Origin: Actinomycetota bacterium
Lineage (GTDB): Bacteria; Actinomycetota; Humimicrobiia; Humimicrobiales; Humimicrobiaceae
Length of the DNA stretch: 49,086 bases
Reading direction: 5' to 3'
NCBI GenBank assembly: GCA_004376325.1
Contig: SOKC01000031.1
Location: forward strand, 1-49,086
Shown: piece after piece, positions 1-7,334 of the stretch
Position numbering within the stretch: position 1 is the stretch's first letter
How the letters are laid out: every line of letters begins with the position of its first letter
Position numbers and translations under genes: made by a program
The notes under the pieces: generated by a model
Told to the model about the DNA's origin: nothing
What the model saw: only the letters and a program-made list of their open reading frames with translations
Database searches by the model: none

Positions 1-1107
1 CCTTAAGCTGCAGATGCATTTCCTGCCCTCATCTCCAAAATACCCGCAATAACATGGATTCGTAGCCACTATTAACATAAAATTACAGGGAAAACTACAG
101 GACAGATGATTTCTGGTGATAACTACTTTCTTATTTTCCAGAGGCTGTCTTAAATCCTCTATAAAATTTTTAGGAAATTGCGAAAACTCATCCAAAAACA
201 GTAGACCCTTATGAGCCAGGCTGATTTCTCCGGGTCTCGGATTAATACCTCCTCCAATAAGACCCACTCTGCTTATAGTATGGTGAGGATTTCGAAATGG
301 TCTTTCCTGTATCAGGAGGTTAACATACTTTTCATATAAACTATAAATTTTAGTAACCTCTATACACTCCTCCAGATTTAAGTCCGGCATTATAGAAACA
401 GCTCTCTGGGCCAGCATGGTTTTACCGCTTCCGGGAGGTCCTATTAACATAATGTTATGCCTGCCGCTTACAGCTATTTCCAGTGCCCTCTTTGCCTTAA
501 GCTGCCCTTTCACATCTTTTAAATCAAAATTATATTGATGGTTTCTGTTTGTAATATTCTTATCTTTATCTTTACATATAAATTTCTCTATTTGTTCCCC
601 GCCAGTGAGAACTTTTACAGTCTCAACCAGGCTTTTGCACGCCACAATCCTTATACCGGAAATAAAAGAAGCCTGATTGGCAATCCCGTGTGGTACAAAA
701 AAAAATTTCTTACCCATACCCCGTGCTTTTTCAGCCATGGAAATCAAACCTTTTACCGGATTTATACTACCATCCAGTGACAGTTCTCCTATAAAGCAAG
801 ATTCCTTAAAGATGCCGCACCTGATCTGATCGCTGGCTGCAAGGATTGAAAGAGCTATTGGTAAGTCGTAATAAGAGCCGTCTTTTTTTATATATGCCGG
901 TGATAGATTTACAATTATTTTATTAACAGGGAAATCAAATCCACTGTTGATTATCGCAGATCTTACTCTCTGCCTTGATTCATTTACAGCTTTCCCCGGC
1001 AGTCCGACAATTATAAAATCAGGGAGTCCCCTTGATATATGAACTTCTACAGACACCTTTATGGCATCAATACCAATTAGTGTAAAACTATCCAGCTTAA
1101 AGAGCAT
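1..1107 (-). CDS. yifB: YifB/ComM family Mg-chelatase-like AAA+ ATPase (3' part cut by window edge)
   Basis: Continuous open frame of 369 codons running off the window, so the C-terminus is missing. The N-terminus reads MLFKLDSFTLIGIDAIKVSV with the family's GLPG motif (IIVGLPGKAVNESRQRVRSA), then a Lon-protease-like fold region and a Walker A GPPGSGKTM near residue 220. Further on are PFRNPHHTIS, GGGINPRPGEISLAHKGLLF and LDEF (Walker B). All are hallmarks of YifB/ComM, a helicase-like AAA+ protein that in transformable bacteria promotes branch migration during natural transformation. The ATG at 1107 is preceded in frame by a TAG two codons upstream, which fixes the start. yifB usually directly follows yraN; here about 8.8 kb of accessory DNA separates them. 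Family call is secure; role in this organism is inferred. Confidence 0.95.
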   Translation of the reverse strand, partial: MLFKLDSFTLIGIDAIKVSVEVHISRGLPDFIIVGLPGKAVNESRQRVRSAIINSGFDFPVNKIIVNLSPAYIKKDGSYYDLPIALSILAASDQIRCGIFKESCFIGELSLDGSINPVKGLISMAEKARGMGKKFFFVPHGIANQASFISGIRIVACKSLVETVKVLTGGEQIEKFICKDKDKNITNRNHQYNFDLKDVKGQLKAKRALEIAVSGRHNIMLIGPPGSGKTMLAQRAVSIMPDLNLEECIEVTKIYSLYEKYVNLLIQERPFRNPHHTISRVGLIGGGINPRPGEISLAHKGLLFLDEFSQFPKNFIEDLRQPLENKKVVITRNHLSCSFPCNFMLIVATNPCYCGYFGDEGRKCICSLR

Positions 1108-1207
1108 GCACTAATTATATATACATTTACACATATAGTCAATTGTATAATATATATATACATCGATTAACTAGAAATGAAAAGCAATAAAAAATGCCGG
1201 AGGACAA

Positions 1208-1272
1208 AGTTAGATAAAGAAATAGTTCATCTAAAAATTATTAAAATTTAAATCCTTTTTTTCACTATTCTA
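1208..1272. repeat. Direct repeat copy A (pairs with 8435-8499)
   Basis: A 65-bp stretch that recurs 7,227 bp away in the same orientation. Positions 1232-1269 are identical to 8459-8496 (38 bp, no mismatch); the outer flanks differ at a handful of positions. The copy ends at the stop codon of the frameshifted Fe-S gene. It is AT-rich with no obvious internal hairpin. It may mark an integration or recombination boundary of the accessory block. Confidence 0.8.
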
Positions 1273-1805
1273 TGCCTAGGCTTGTTAAACAGATATTTCT
1301 TATTGGACATTTATCGCAATTTGGCCTGGCATTACAAACATCCCTTGCGAAATACCAAAATATCCTATCTAATTCGGCAGGAGAATATCCACTTTTCTTT
1401 GATAGCTTAATAATTAAATTCCGAAGGAAAATATAATTTTTCTCATTTCCTGGATTAGTCCCTATATCAATATCCTCATAGCCATAAACTAATTTTCACT
1501 CCCCATCTATACTTTGCTTTTTTAAAAATATTTTCTGCTTTATTCTCAGTAATATCTTTAAAAGTTTTAAATTCTTTATTCATTTCCCTAAAAATGTCCG
1601 CTCCTTTTTCTCCTCTCATCGCTCTCAATAAAAGGTTCATTGTGAAGATATTAAATATTTGAATAGGCTTTCCTTTTCGGTTTTTAGATAATTGTCTTAA
1701 ATAAGACTTTCTGCATTCTTCGATAGTTTGTCTTCGTTTTATATAGCCTAGAGAAGGGTGAATTTCCTCTGAGCCAAATGGGAGTGAACCCCTCCAGTTA
1801 GACAT
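1270..1805 (-). pseudogene. Frameshifted Fe-S protein, endonuclease III/HhH-like, origin uncertain
   Basis: An ATG at 1805 opens a 109-codon frame that ends at 1476. The next frame then carries on without a break, from the LVYGYEDIDIG peptide to a stop at 1270, and ends with a four-cysteine cluster CNARPNCDKCPIRNIC (C-x5-C-x2-C-x5-C). That arrangement resembles the C-terminal [4Fe-4S] loop of endonuclease III-type DNA glycosylases. Joining the frames at an AAAA run (1487-1490) restores WGVKLVYGY and a protein of about 180 residues. Either one base has been inserted (pseudogene or assembly error) or the gene is read by frameshifting. The N-terminal half is not recognisable to me, so the DNA-repair assignment rests mainly on the cysteine loop. 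Confidence 0.55.
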
Positions 1806-1911
1806 ATTGCATACTAAAAAAACTTAAGTTAGAATAGCTGGCAAGACCCTATTTTGTTTATCTACAATTAAATGCATACTTTTATAAATTTTATCATATT
1901 TTAATGTTTAA

Positions 1912-2571
1912 CTAATACCTAATTTTACTAAGAAAATCCTTACTGTTTCTTGAAAGAATATTTTCAACTTCATCTGATTCCAGTCCTGAACCAATTCCTA
2001 CCTTGCTTTGAAAATCAGATTGGAAGAGGTCACTATGGTTGTGGGCATCACTATTTATTAAAAACCTTACTCCTGCTTCCCTTCCTACTTTTGCTACAAT
2101 GCCATTTGTCAAACCGTGGCCTTTCCTGGAAGTAATTTCAATATACACATCATTTTTTACAGCAGTATTGGCCTCATCTGGCGTAAAAATACCAGGGTGA
2201 GCAAGAAGATCTACATATTTAGAACTTACTGCTTCCAAGTTTGTGCCTGCTTCAACCTTTTCTACTATACTTTCTCCATGCACTACTACTATTTTTGCAC
2301 CAAGTTCTTTAGCATCTTTTGCCATATCGTTTATGCTTTTTGCGGGAATATTTGTAAGTTCTACACCAGGTATAGCAACTATATCCCAGTACTTCTCCGC
2401 TAAATGACAATCTTTTTTTATCCCTTCAATTAAATAATCAAGGTTAGAGTAGCTTGCGTGGTCAGTTATAGCTATACACCTATAGCCAGCAGCAACCGCA
2501 AATCTTATAAGTCCAATTGGGCTGCTTCCTCCATCTGATAAAAAAGTATGTGTGTGAAAATCATATATCAT
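1912..2571 (-). CDS. PHP-domain metal-dependent phosphoesterase
   Basis: 219-residue PHP domain with the metal-binding signatures in order: DFHTHTFLSDG near the N-terminus, ITDH near residue 37, PGVELT near residue 69, VVHGES near 97, LLAHPG near 124 and a C-terminal NSDAH. This matches histidinol-phosphatase/TrpH-like members, which hydrolyse phosphomonoesters or nucleotides with two or three metal ions. It has its own ribosome binding site (AAAGAGG before ATG) and is divergent from the inositol-phosphate synthase gene across a 750-bp intergenic region. The substrate cannot be read from sequence. A sugar- or inositol-phosphate is possible from context, but that is inference. Confidence 0.85.
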   Translation of the reverse strand: MIYDFHTHTFLSDGGSSPIGLIRFAVAAGYRCIAITDHASYSNLDYLIEGIKKDCHLAEKYWDIVAIPGVELTNIPAKSINDMAKDAKELGAKIVVVHGESIVEKVEAGTNLEAVSSKYVDLLAHPGIFTPDEANTAVKNDVYIEITSRKGHGLTNGIVAKVGREAGVRFLINSDAHNHSDLFQSDFQSKVGIGSGLESDEVENILSRNSKDFLSKIRY

Positions 2572-3325
2572 GAAAATTTTTCCTCTTTAAAAATATTTAA
2601 AAAATATTAATTGTAATTTAAAAAATAAAGTTTTGCATAATTTTATCAGTACAAGAGATAAAAAACTATTAAAAAATTAAACTTATCAAGCATTTAAAAA
2701 AATATCAATTATAATTATTATTGGTAAGGGTAGATAGTAAAGTTGATGAAAAATATAATGAAGATAAAATTCCATATAGAATATTTATAGAGCCTTCTTT
2801 GTATATTAGGTAAGATAAAAAGAATATGATATAATAAAAAAAGTAAGTTTAAGAAAGAAGAGAATTAAACCTTAGGACAGACTTAATCAAGTTAGACTCT
2901 TTTATGCAAAAGGTAGAAAGAGCCACAGAGGCTAATAGAGTTCTCTCAAGTATCTTTTTATGAGATTTGACACTCATTTATTATTTTATTTATTTTTTAC
3001 ACGTTACAGGCAGGTAATATAATGATATTTTATTTGGATCCTGTATATTCAAATAAATATAATAGAGCAAATGATTTACAAATGAAATTAATTTTAATTA
3101 ATTTAGTGCCACCTTAGAAAACAAATTAAAGCTAGTCTAACCTAAGTAAATTCTAGTATATAATATAGTAATTATGCGGATTCAGTCCATCATTTATACA
3201 ACTATTTACATAAGGTAGTTATTGCTAAATTACGATTATATTAAGCGACTGATTATATCACAGGTTTTTTCTTTACAGAATATTATAATTTAGTTGAAAA
3301 ATTCAAGGAAAGGAAGTAATGAAAA
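2572..3325. other. 754-bp AT-rich divergent intergenic region
   Basis: Separates the PHP gene (minus) from the inositol-phosphate synthase gene (plus). I see no convincing gene. A roughly 30-codon open stretch beginning near 2721 on the plus strand has no recognisable product. A TATAAT-like box lies about 35 bp upstream of 3326 but without a good -35. The length leaves room for regulation of the DIP genes, for example by salt or temperature, but no operator can be named. Confidence 0.4.
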
Positions 3326-4423
3326 ATGGTAGAAATTAGAACAGCACTGGTAGGTATTGGTAATTGTGCTAGCGCACTGGTACAAGGACGTTTCTATTAC
3401 AAAGACAGGGAGGTAGATATTCCTGGTCTTATTACTAAAAATTTCGGAGGATATTTTGCAAGCGATATCAATTTTGTAGCAGCCTTCGATGTAGATGAAA
3501 GAAAAGTAGGACTTGATCTCAGCAAGGCTATATTTTCCTTACCAAATTGTACTATAATCTTTCAAAAAGATATCCCTGATCTTAATTGTAATGTTAACAT
3601 GGGATATGTGATTGATAGTATCTCTGAGCATGCTAAATTATATAATGAAGATGTGAGATTTAAGCCCAGAAAAAATGTTTACAGCTCAGAGGATGAAGCT
3701 AGAAAAGCTATTGTAGATATACTTCAGAAAGCAAAAGTTGATGTACTGGTAAACTATTTACCTGTGGGCAGTGAAAAAAACACTTTATTTTATGCTGATT
3801 GTGCTCTTGAAGCAAAAGTTGCTTTTGTTAATGCCATACCTGTCTTTGTTTCAAAGTTATATGGAGACAAATTCAAAGAAGCAGGTCTTCCAGTAATAGG
3901 GGATGATATCAAATCTCAAGTAGGAGCAACTATTATACACAGGGTACTGACAAAATTATTTGAAGATAGAGGTGAGCCGGTAAAACGTACCTATCAGATC
4001 AATGTAGGAGGAAATACAGACTTTCTAAATATGCTAAATAAGAAAAGACTGGAAAGTAAAAGAATTAGCAAAACTCAGGCAGTAACAAGTCAGATGGGCG
4101 ATCATCAAATTCCAGGTGATGATGTTTATATCGGTCCAAGTGATTATATCCCCTGGCTTTATGATAGAAAAATATGCTTTATAAGGATAGAAGCTGAACA
4201 GTTTGGAGGTGTACCGATGGATCTTGAACTGAGACTATCTGTTGAAGATTCCCCAAATTCTGCTGGAGTAATCATGGATGCAATCAGAGCAGCAAAGGTA
4301 GCCCTTGATAAGAAGTTCTCAGGTCCTATTATTGAAGCAAGTGCCTATCTTGCCAAGTCTCCAGTTAAGCAATTTGATGATGCTCAAGCTAAAAAAATGC
4401 TACTGGAATTTGCTGAAGTCTAA
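3326..4423 (+). CDS. ino1: myo-inositol-1-phosphate synthase
   Basis: NAD-dependent isomerisation of glucose-6-phosphate to L-myo-inositol-1-phosphate, the first committed step to all inositol compounds. The 365-residue length matches the short bacterial/archaeal form (mycobacterial Ino1, Archaeoglobus, Thermotoga). The N-terminal NAD-binding loop is VGIGNCASALVQG. Other conserved stretches are VDVLVNYLPVGSE, GDDIKSQVGATIIHR, NVGGNTDFLNM and the C-terminal SPNSAGVIMDAIRAAK. Start: a GGAAAGGAAG Shine-Dalgarno sits 9 nt before the ATG at 3326; an earlier ATG at 3319 is out of frame and closes after six codons. It is followed 106 bp later by the CDP-inositol/DIP enzyme, so the product is most simply routed to di-myo-inositol phosphate. 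Confidence 0.95.
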   Translation: MVEIRTALVGIGNCASALVQGRFYYKDREVDIPGLITKNFGGYFASDINFVAAFDVDERKVGLDLSKAIFSLPNCTIIFQKDIPDLNCNVNMGYVIDSISEHAKLYNEDVRFKPRKNVYSSEDEARKAIVDILQKAKVDVLVNYLPVGSEKNTLFYADCALEAKVAFVNAIPVFVSKLYGDKFKEAGLPVIGDDIKSQVGATIIHRVLTKLFEDRGEPVKRTYQINVGGNTDFLNMLNKKRLESKRISKTQAVTSQMGDHQIPGDDVYIGPSDYIPWLYDRKICFIRIEAEQFGGVPMDLELRLSVEDSPNSAGVIMDAIRAAKVALDKKFSGPIIEASAYLAKSPVKQFDDAQAKKMLLEFAEV

Positions 4424-4529
4424 AATTATTAAGTTTGCCATCAAAATCTAATTTGAAATAGGATACTCAGGTTCAGCAGTAGATGTATCATCCAATTTGT
4501 AAATTAACCAATATAATGCCTGGGGTAGC

Positions 4530-5912
4530 GTGTCTATAATAGGAACCAAAGCTGCTGCAGAAATTAATAACAAAGTTGTTATTCTTGCTGCAGGAGAAGG
4601 AAAAAGATTAAGAACTAAAAAAAAGAATGAGACAAAAGCTCAAATAAAAGTATATGGGTTAAGCTTAATCCAAAGGGCAATCCTATCTGCAAAAAAAGCT
4701 GGTCTCAGTAATTTTATAGTTGTTGTTGGATATAAAAAAGAAATACTAGTATCTCATCTAAAAAAATTATCTAAAATACATGATTTAAACATTGAAATTG
4801 TTGAAAATCCGCAATGGGAGAAAGGGAATGGGACATCTGTTTATGCTTGCCATGATCTTATAAAAGGTAACTTTTTTATCTTAATGTGTGATCATCTCTT
4901 TGATCCGTCCATACTCACAGAGCTGTCTAAGAACAACCTTCCAGAAAATGGTGCGATACTGGCAATTGATAAAAATATTGACAAAGTATTTGATCTTGGT
5001 GATGCTACTAAAGTTCAAGATCAAGATGGAAGCATAATAAGGATAGGCAAAAACCTAAAGTCTTTTAATGCGGTAGACACAGGAATATTTTTTTGTACGC
5101 CTACTATATTTGCTGCTTTAGAAAATGCATTTAGCGAGAGAAAGCACTCTCTATCAGATGGAATTGCCAGGATTATAAATCTGGACAAAATGAAAGCTTA
5201 TGATATTGGCAATAAATTTTGGTTGGATATTGATACAGAGAAAAGCCTTAAGTATGCCAAAAGAGCTTTACTTTCTCAACTAAATAAAATCAGCGAAGAT
5301 GGTTTTATTTCAAGGTTTGTAAATAGACCTATTTCTAAAAGGATATCAGTTATGCTTTCCTATTTTCCTATATCACCAAATATTATTACTATTATAAGTT
5401 TTGTTACTGGATTGATGGCTGCCTTTATGTTTATAAAAGGAAATTATTTTTTCACACTATTTGCAGGCTTATTAGTTCAGCTATCTTCAATAATTGACGG
5501 ATGTGATGGAGAAATAGCGCGATTAAAATTCCAGGGTACTCCTTTTGGAGCATGGTTTGATACCATTTTAGATAGATATGTAGATACAGCCATCTCAATT
5601 GGAATTGGATATAGTTTCTGGTTGACACATCCAGGAGTTCTTCCCTGGATTGGTTGTATCCTGGCATTGGTAGGATTCATTTTAACAAGCTATTTAAAAA
5701 AAGAATATTTCAGGCGATATTTTGAAGAAATGCCCAAATCATTTATTCGAACATTAATAAAAAGAGACATCAGGTTATTTGTAATATTTATGGGAGCAAT
5801 AATCAATAAACCTTACTGGGCATTAATAAGTATTGGTATTATTTCACATATAGGAATTGGATGGAGTTTTTTAGAAATTTATTTTAGGAAGAATCACTCA
5901 AGAAGAATGTGA
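4530..5912 (+). CDS. Bifunctional inositol-1-phosphate cytidylyltransferase / CDP-inositol:inositol-1-phosphate transferase (DIP-phosphate synthase)
   Basis: 460-residue fusion. Residues ~10-240 are a nucleotidyltransferase with VVILAAGEGKRLRTK (NTP loop), KAQIKVYG, NPQWEKGNGTS and FILMCDHLFD (metal Asp), fitting CTP:inositol-1-phosphate cytidylyltransferase. Residues ~270-455 are a membrane CDP-alcohol phosphatidyltransferase domain whose signature D-G-x2-A-R-x8-G-x3-D-x3-D is intact (DGEIARLKFQG then GAWFDTILD), with several hydrophobic helices. In hyperthermophiles such fusions make CDP-inositol and condense it with inositol-1-phosphate to phosphorylated DIP. The start is GTG at 4530 behind a weak GGGG; no in-frame ATG lies upstream. 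No separate phosphatase for the final dephosphorylation is adjacent. An inositol phospholipid enzyme is the main alternative, but the fused cytidylyltransferase argues against it. Confidence 0.88.
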   Translation: MSIIGTKAAAEINNKVVILAAGEGKRLRTKKKNETKAQIKVYGLSLIQRAILSAKKAGLSNFIVVVGYKKEILVSHLKKLSKIHDLNIEIVENPQWEKGNGTSVYACHDLIKGNFFILMCDHLFDPSILTELSKNNLPENGAILAIDKNIDKVFDLGDATKVQDQDGSIIRIGKNLKSFNAVDTGIFFCTPTIFAALENAFSERKHSLSDGIARIINLDKMKAYDIGNKFWLDIDTEKSLKYAKRALLSQLNKISEDGFISRFVNRPISKRISVMLSYFPISPNIITIISFVTGLMAAFMFIKGNYFFTLFAGLLVQLSSIIDGCDGEIARLKFQGTPFGAWFDTILDRYVDTAISIGIGYSFWLTHPGVLPWIGCILALVGFILTSYLKKEYFRRYFEEMPKSFIRTLIKRDIRLFVIFMGAIINKPYWALISIGIISHIGIGWSFLEIYFRKNHSRRM

Positions 5913-5990
5913 TAGGGAGATATGCGAATTAAAGCAAAAACAAAAGCAGATTAATTTTAAAATATGATTAAAAGCTTTTTTATTATGTGA

Positions 5991-6056
5991 ATAGATATTC
6001 TTGCGAAATCAGACACTAATTCTTGTTTTCAGAGAACAGATATTCTTGTTATTTAC
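5991..6056. repeat. Three tandem 22-bp repeats, probable insertion-sequence end
   Basis: Units start at 5991, 6013 and 6035 and share the core AATTCTTG/ATATTCTTG with a TCAG or similar 3' part; the period is exactly 22 bp. Multiple short tandem repeats at an element end are typical of transposase-binding sites, as in IS21-type elements. Next to them on the minus strand is a mini-ORF with a strong ribosome binding site (6074-6130), which fits an internally deleted element. The family assignment is tentative. Confidence 0.5.
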
Positions 6057-6073
6057 GGAAAAATATTATTTTT

Positions 6074-6130
6074 TTAGACATTAGCAATTTCTCTTCTCAA
6101 ATTTGTGTTCTTCAAACAAACTTTTCTCAT
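6074..6130 (-). CDS. 18-codon mini-ORF with strong ribosome binding site (possible truncated transposase start)
   Basis: AAAGGAGGAAC precedes an ATG at 6130. The frame reads MRKVCLKNTNLRREIANV and stops at 6074. The excellent Shine-Dalgarno and its position beside the 22-bp tandem repeats suggest the 5' end of a transposase gene left after deletion. It could also be a real small protein or a chance frame. Nothing functional can be claimed. Confidence 0.25.
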   Translation of the reverse strand: MRKVCLKNTNLRREIANV

Positions 6131-6159
6131 GTTCCTCCTTTTGTTTAAAGGTGTGTTAG

Positions 6160-6208
6160 GTGACCCGAAGACAAGTCACGATTGTGGCGAAGCGTTTTGC
6201 TTGGTGAC
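6160..6208. other. Two inverted repeats just beyond the glycosyltransferase stop codon
   Basis: GTGAC (6160-6164) pairs with GTCAC (6175-6179). GTGGCGAAGC (6184-6193) pairs imperfectly with GCTTGGTGAC (6199-6208) around a GTTTT loop. This patch is more GC-rich than its surroundings. No clean U-run follows on the minus strand, so it is not a textbook terminator for the glycosyltransferase gene; it may be part of the adjacent element remnant. Confidence 0.35.
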
Positions 6209-6212
6209 ATAA

Positions 6213-7289
6213 TTATATATCCCTAAATAGTTTAATAAACAATTCTGCAACCTTTTCAGATGAATTATTATTTACATATTTTTCAGCAGAATTTAAAACA
6301 TCTTTTCTGAAATCTTCGTCTAGTATTAGCTTAATTATTGCCTCCTTCAACTCTTTTCTATTATTATACTTTACAATTTCCTTCTCTAATAATTTAAAAT
6401 GCTTGGTATTTGGGACAACTATGGGGGTCAAAGCACCTAAACATTGAAAAGCTGTACTTGAAACAACAACTGAATCTGTAGGTGATTTGGGTATTAGATG
6501 TACATCCGCTACATGTAAATATTCATAAATTTTTTCAGTCGGTGCAGCCTCCATTCTTAAATCCAAAAACTTGGGAAGTTCCTTTTGGTTCCACTTATGA
6601 TCTGATCGGAGGATAATATACTTTATTTCATACTCTCCCTTCAATTCCTCAACTACTTTAAGATAGTCCTTATACTCTTTTAATGGCTGTCTCCCAAATG
6701 AGAATAATATTATCTTCTCCTTAGAAATACTTAACTTTTTCCTTGCTAGTGCCTTATTGCCTCTCACAACTGGATGGCAGGGATAGGGTATTATATGAAT
6801 CTTATTTGGAGAGTATCTTCTCGATAGCATCGATTTATATTTGCTATCAAAACAAACGATGCCGTCAAATTCGCACTTATAGAAACTTTCATAGCTGGGT
6901 AATTTGCCTTCATGCACTACGAGAATTTTTTTTGCCTTGATCTTCTTCCAATTTTTGAGAAGAGTTTGGATAGGTATAAGTGCTAATCCCTGGACAACAA
7001 GAATATCGTAATTTTCTTTCCATAACCTGTCATCAATCCATCCCGACTCACCTAGAGCCATGGGTTGTTCATATCCCCTTATTACATAATCTTCATCAGG
7101 TTTTTCGATAATTTGATGATGCCAATCCTGCGCCGATTTTAATGTAGGCGCAAAAACAGTCAAATCATGTTTTTTTATCCACTCTTTTGCTACTAATTCC
7201 GCATGCATTGATATTCCACAGGTAGCATTCCATCTTGTTATCATTGCGATTTTCGTGGCAGGAAACCTCCTTTCCATATATCTCAACAT
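6213..7289 (-). CDS. GT-B fold glycosyltransferase (GT4-like), candidate DIP glycosyltransferase
   Basis: 358 residues. The N-terminal Rossmann half begins KIAMITRWNATCGISMHAEL and contains YDILVVQGLALIPIQTL; the C-terminal half has ILFSFGRQPLKEYKDY and the family donor-site region EKIYEYLHVADVHLIPK. No membrane helix is seen, so it is cytosolic. Its neighbours (GH130 upstream, DIP synthesis genes convergent) make a sugar transfer to DIP or another inositol solute plausible; Thermotoga is known to mannosylate DIP. The donor and acceptor are inferred. Start: the first ATG is at 7289, only 13 bp past a terminator-like hairpin, with no Shine-Dalgarno. A perfect AGGAGG (7266-7271) lies 9 nt before an ACG at 7256, exactly where homologues would begin (x-KIAMI). 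The usable start is therefore uncertain. Confidence 0.82.
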   Translation of the reverse strand: MLRYMERRFPATKIAMITRWNATCGISMHAELVAKEWIKKHDLTVFAPTLKSAQDWHHQIIEKPDEDYVIRGYEQPMALGESGWIDDRLWKENYDILVVQGLALIPIQTLLKNWKKIKAKKILVVHEGKLPSYESFYKCEFDGIVCFDSKYKSMLSRRYSPNKIHIIPYPCHPVVRGNKALARKKLSISKEKIILFSFGRQPLKEYKDYLKVVEELKGEYEIKYIILRSDHKWNQKELPKFLDLRMEAAPTEKIYEYLHVADVHLIPKSPTDSVVVSSTAFQCLGALTPIVVPNTKHFKLLEKEIVKYNNRKELKEAIIKLILDEDFRKDVLNSAEKYVNNNSSEKVAELFIKLFRDI

Positions 7290-7296
7290 CTGTCAA

Positions 7297-7326
7297 AGAA
7301 AAGTCAGCTTTTTTGCTGGCTTTTTT
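7297..7326 (-). terminator. Bidirectional terminator-like hairpin between GH130 and glycosyltransferase genes
   Basis: GTCAGC (7303-7308) and GCTGGC (7315-7320) form a six-pair stem with one wobble around a T6 loop, flanked by A- and T-runs that extend it. T-runs exist on both strands; the plus-strand run (T6) is the better. On the minus strand it lies after the GH130 stop and only 13 bp before the glycosyltransferase ATG, so it could attenuate read-through between the two genes. Confidence 0.5.
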
Positions 7327-7334
7327 AGTTAAAA

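Noticed and set aside
535..780. 81-codon plus-strand frame
   Set aside because: Lies entirely inside the yifB reading frame on the minus strand, which has clear family motifs; low-complexity translation with no domain.
4530..5912. Bifunctional protein as a phosphatidylinositol synthase
   Set aside because: The fused N-terminal cytidylyltransferase activates the polar alcohol itself, which a PI synthase using CDP-diacylglycerol would not need; kept only as a lower-probability alternative.
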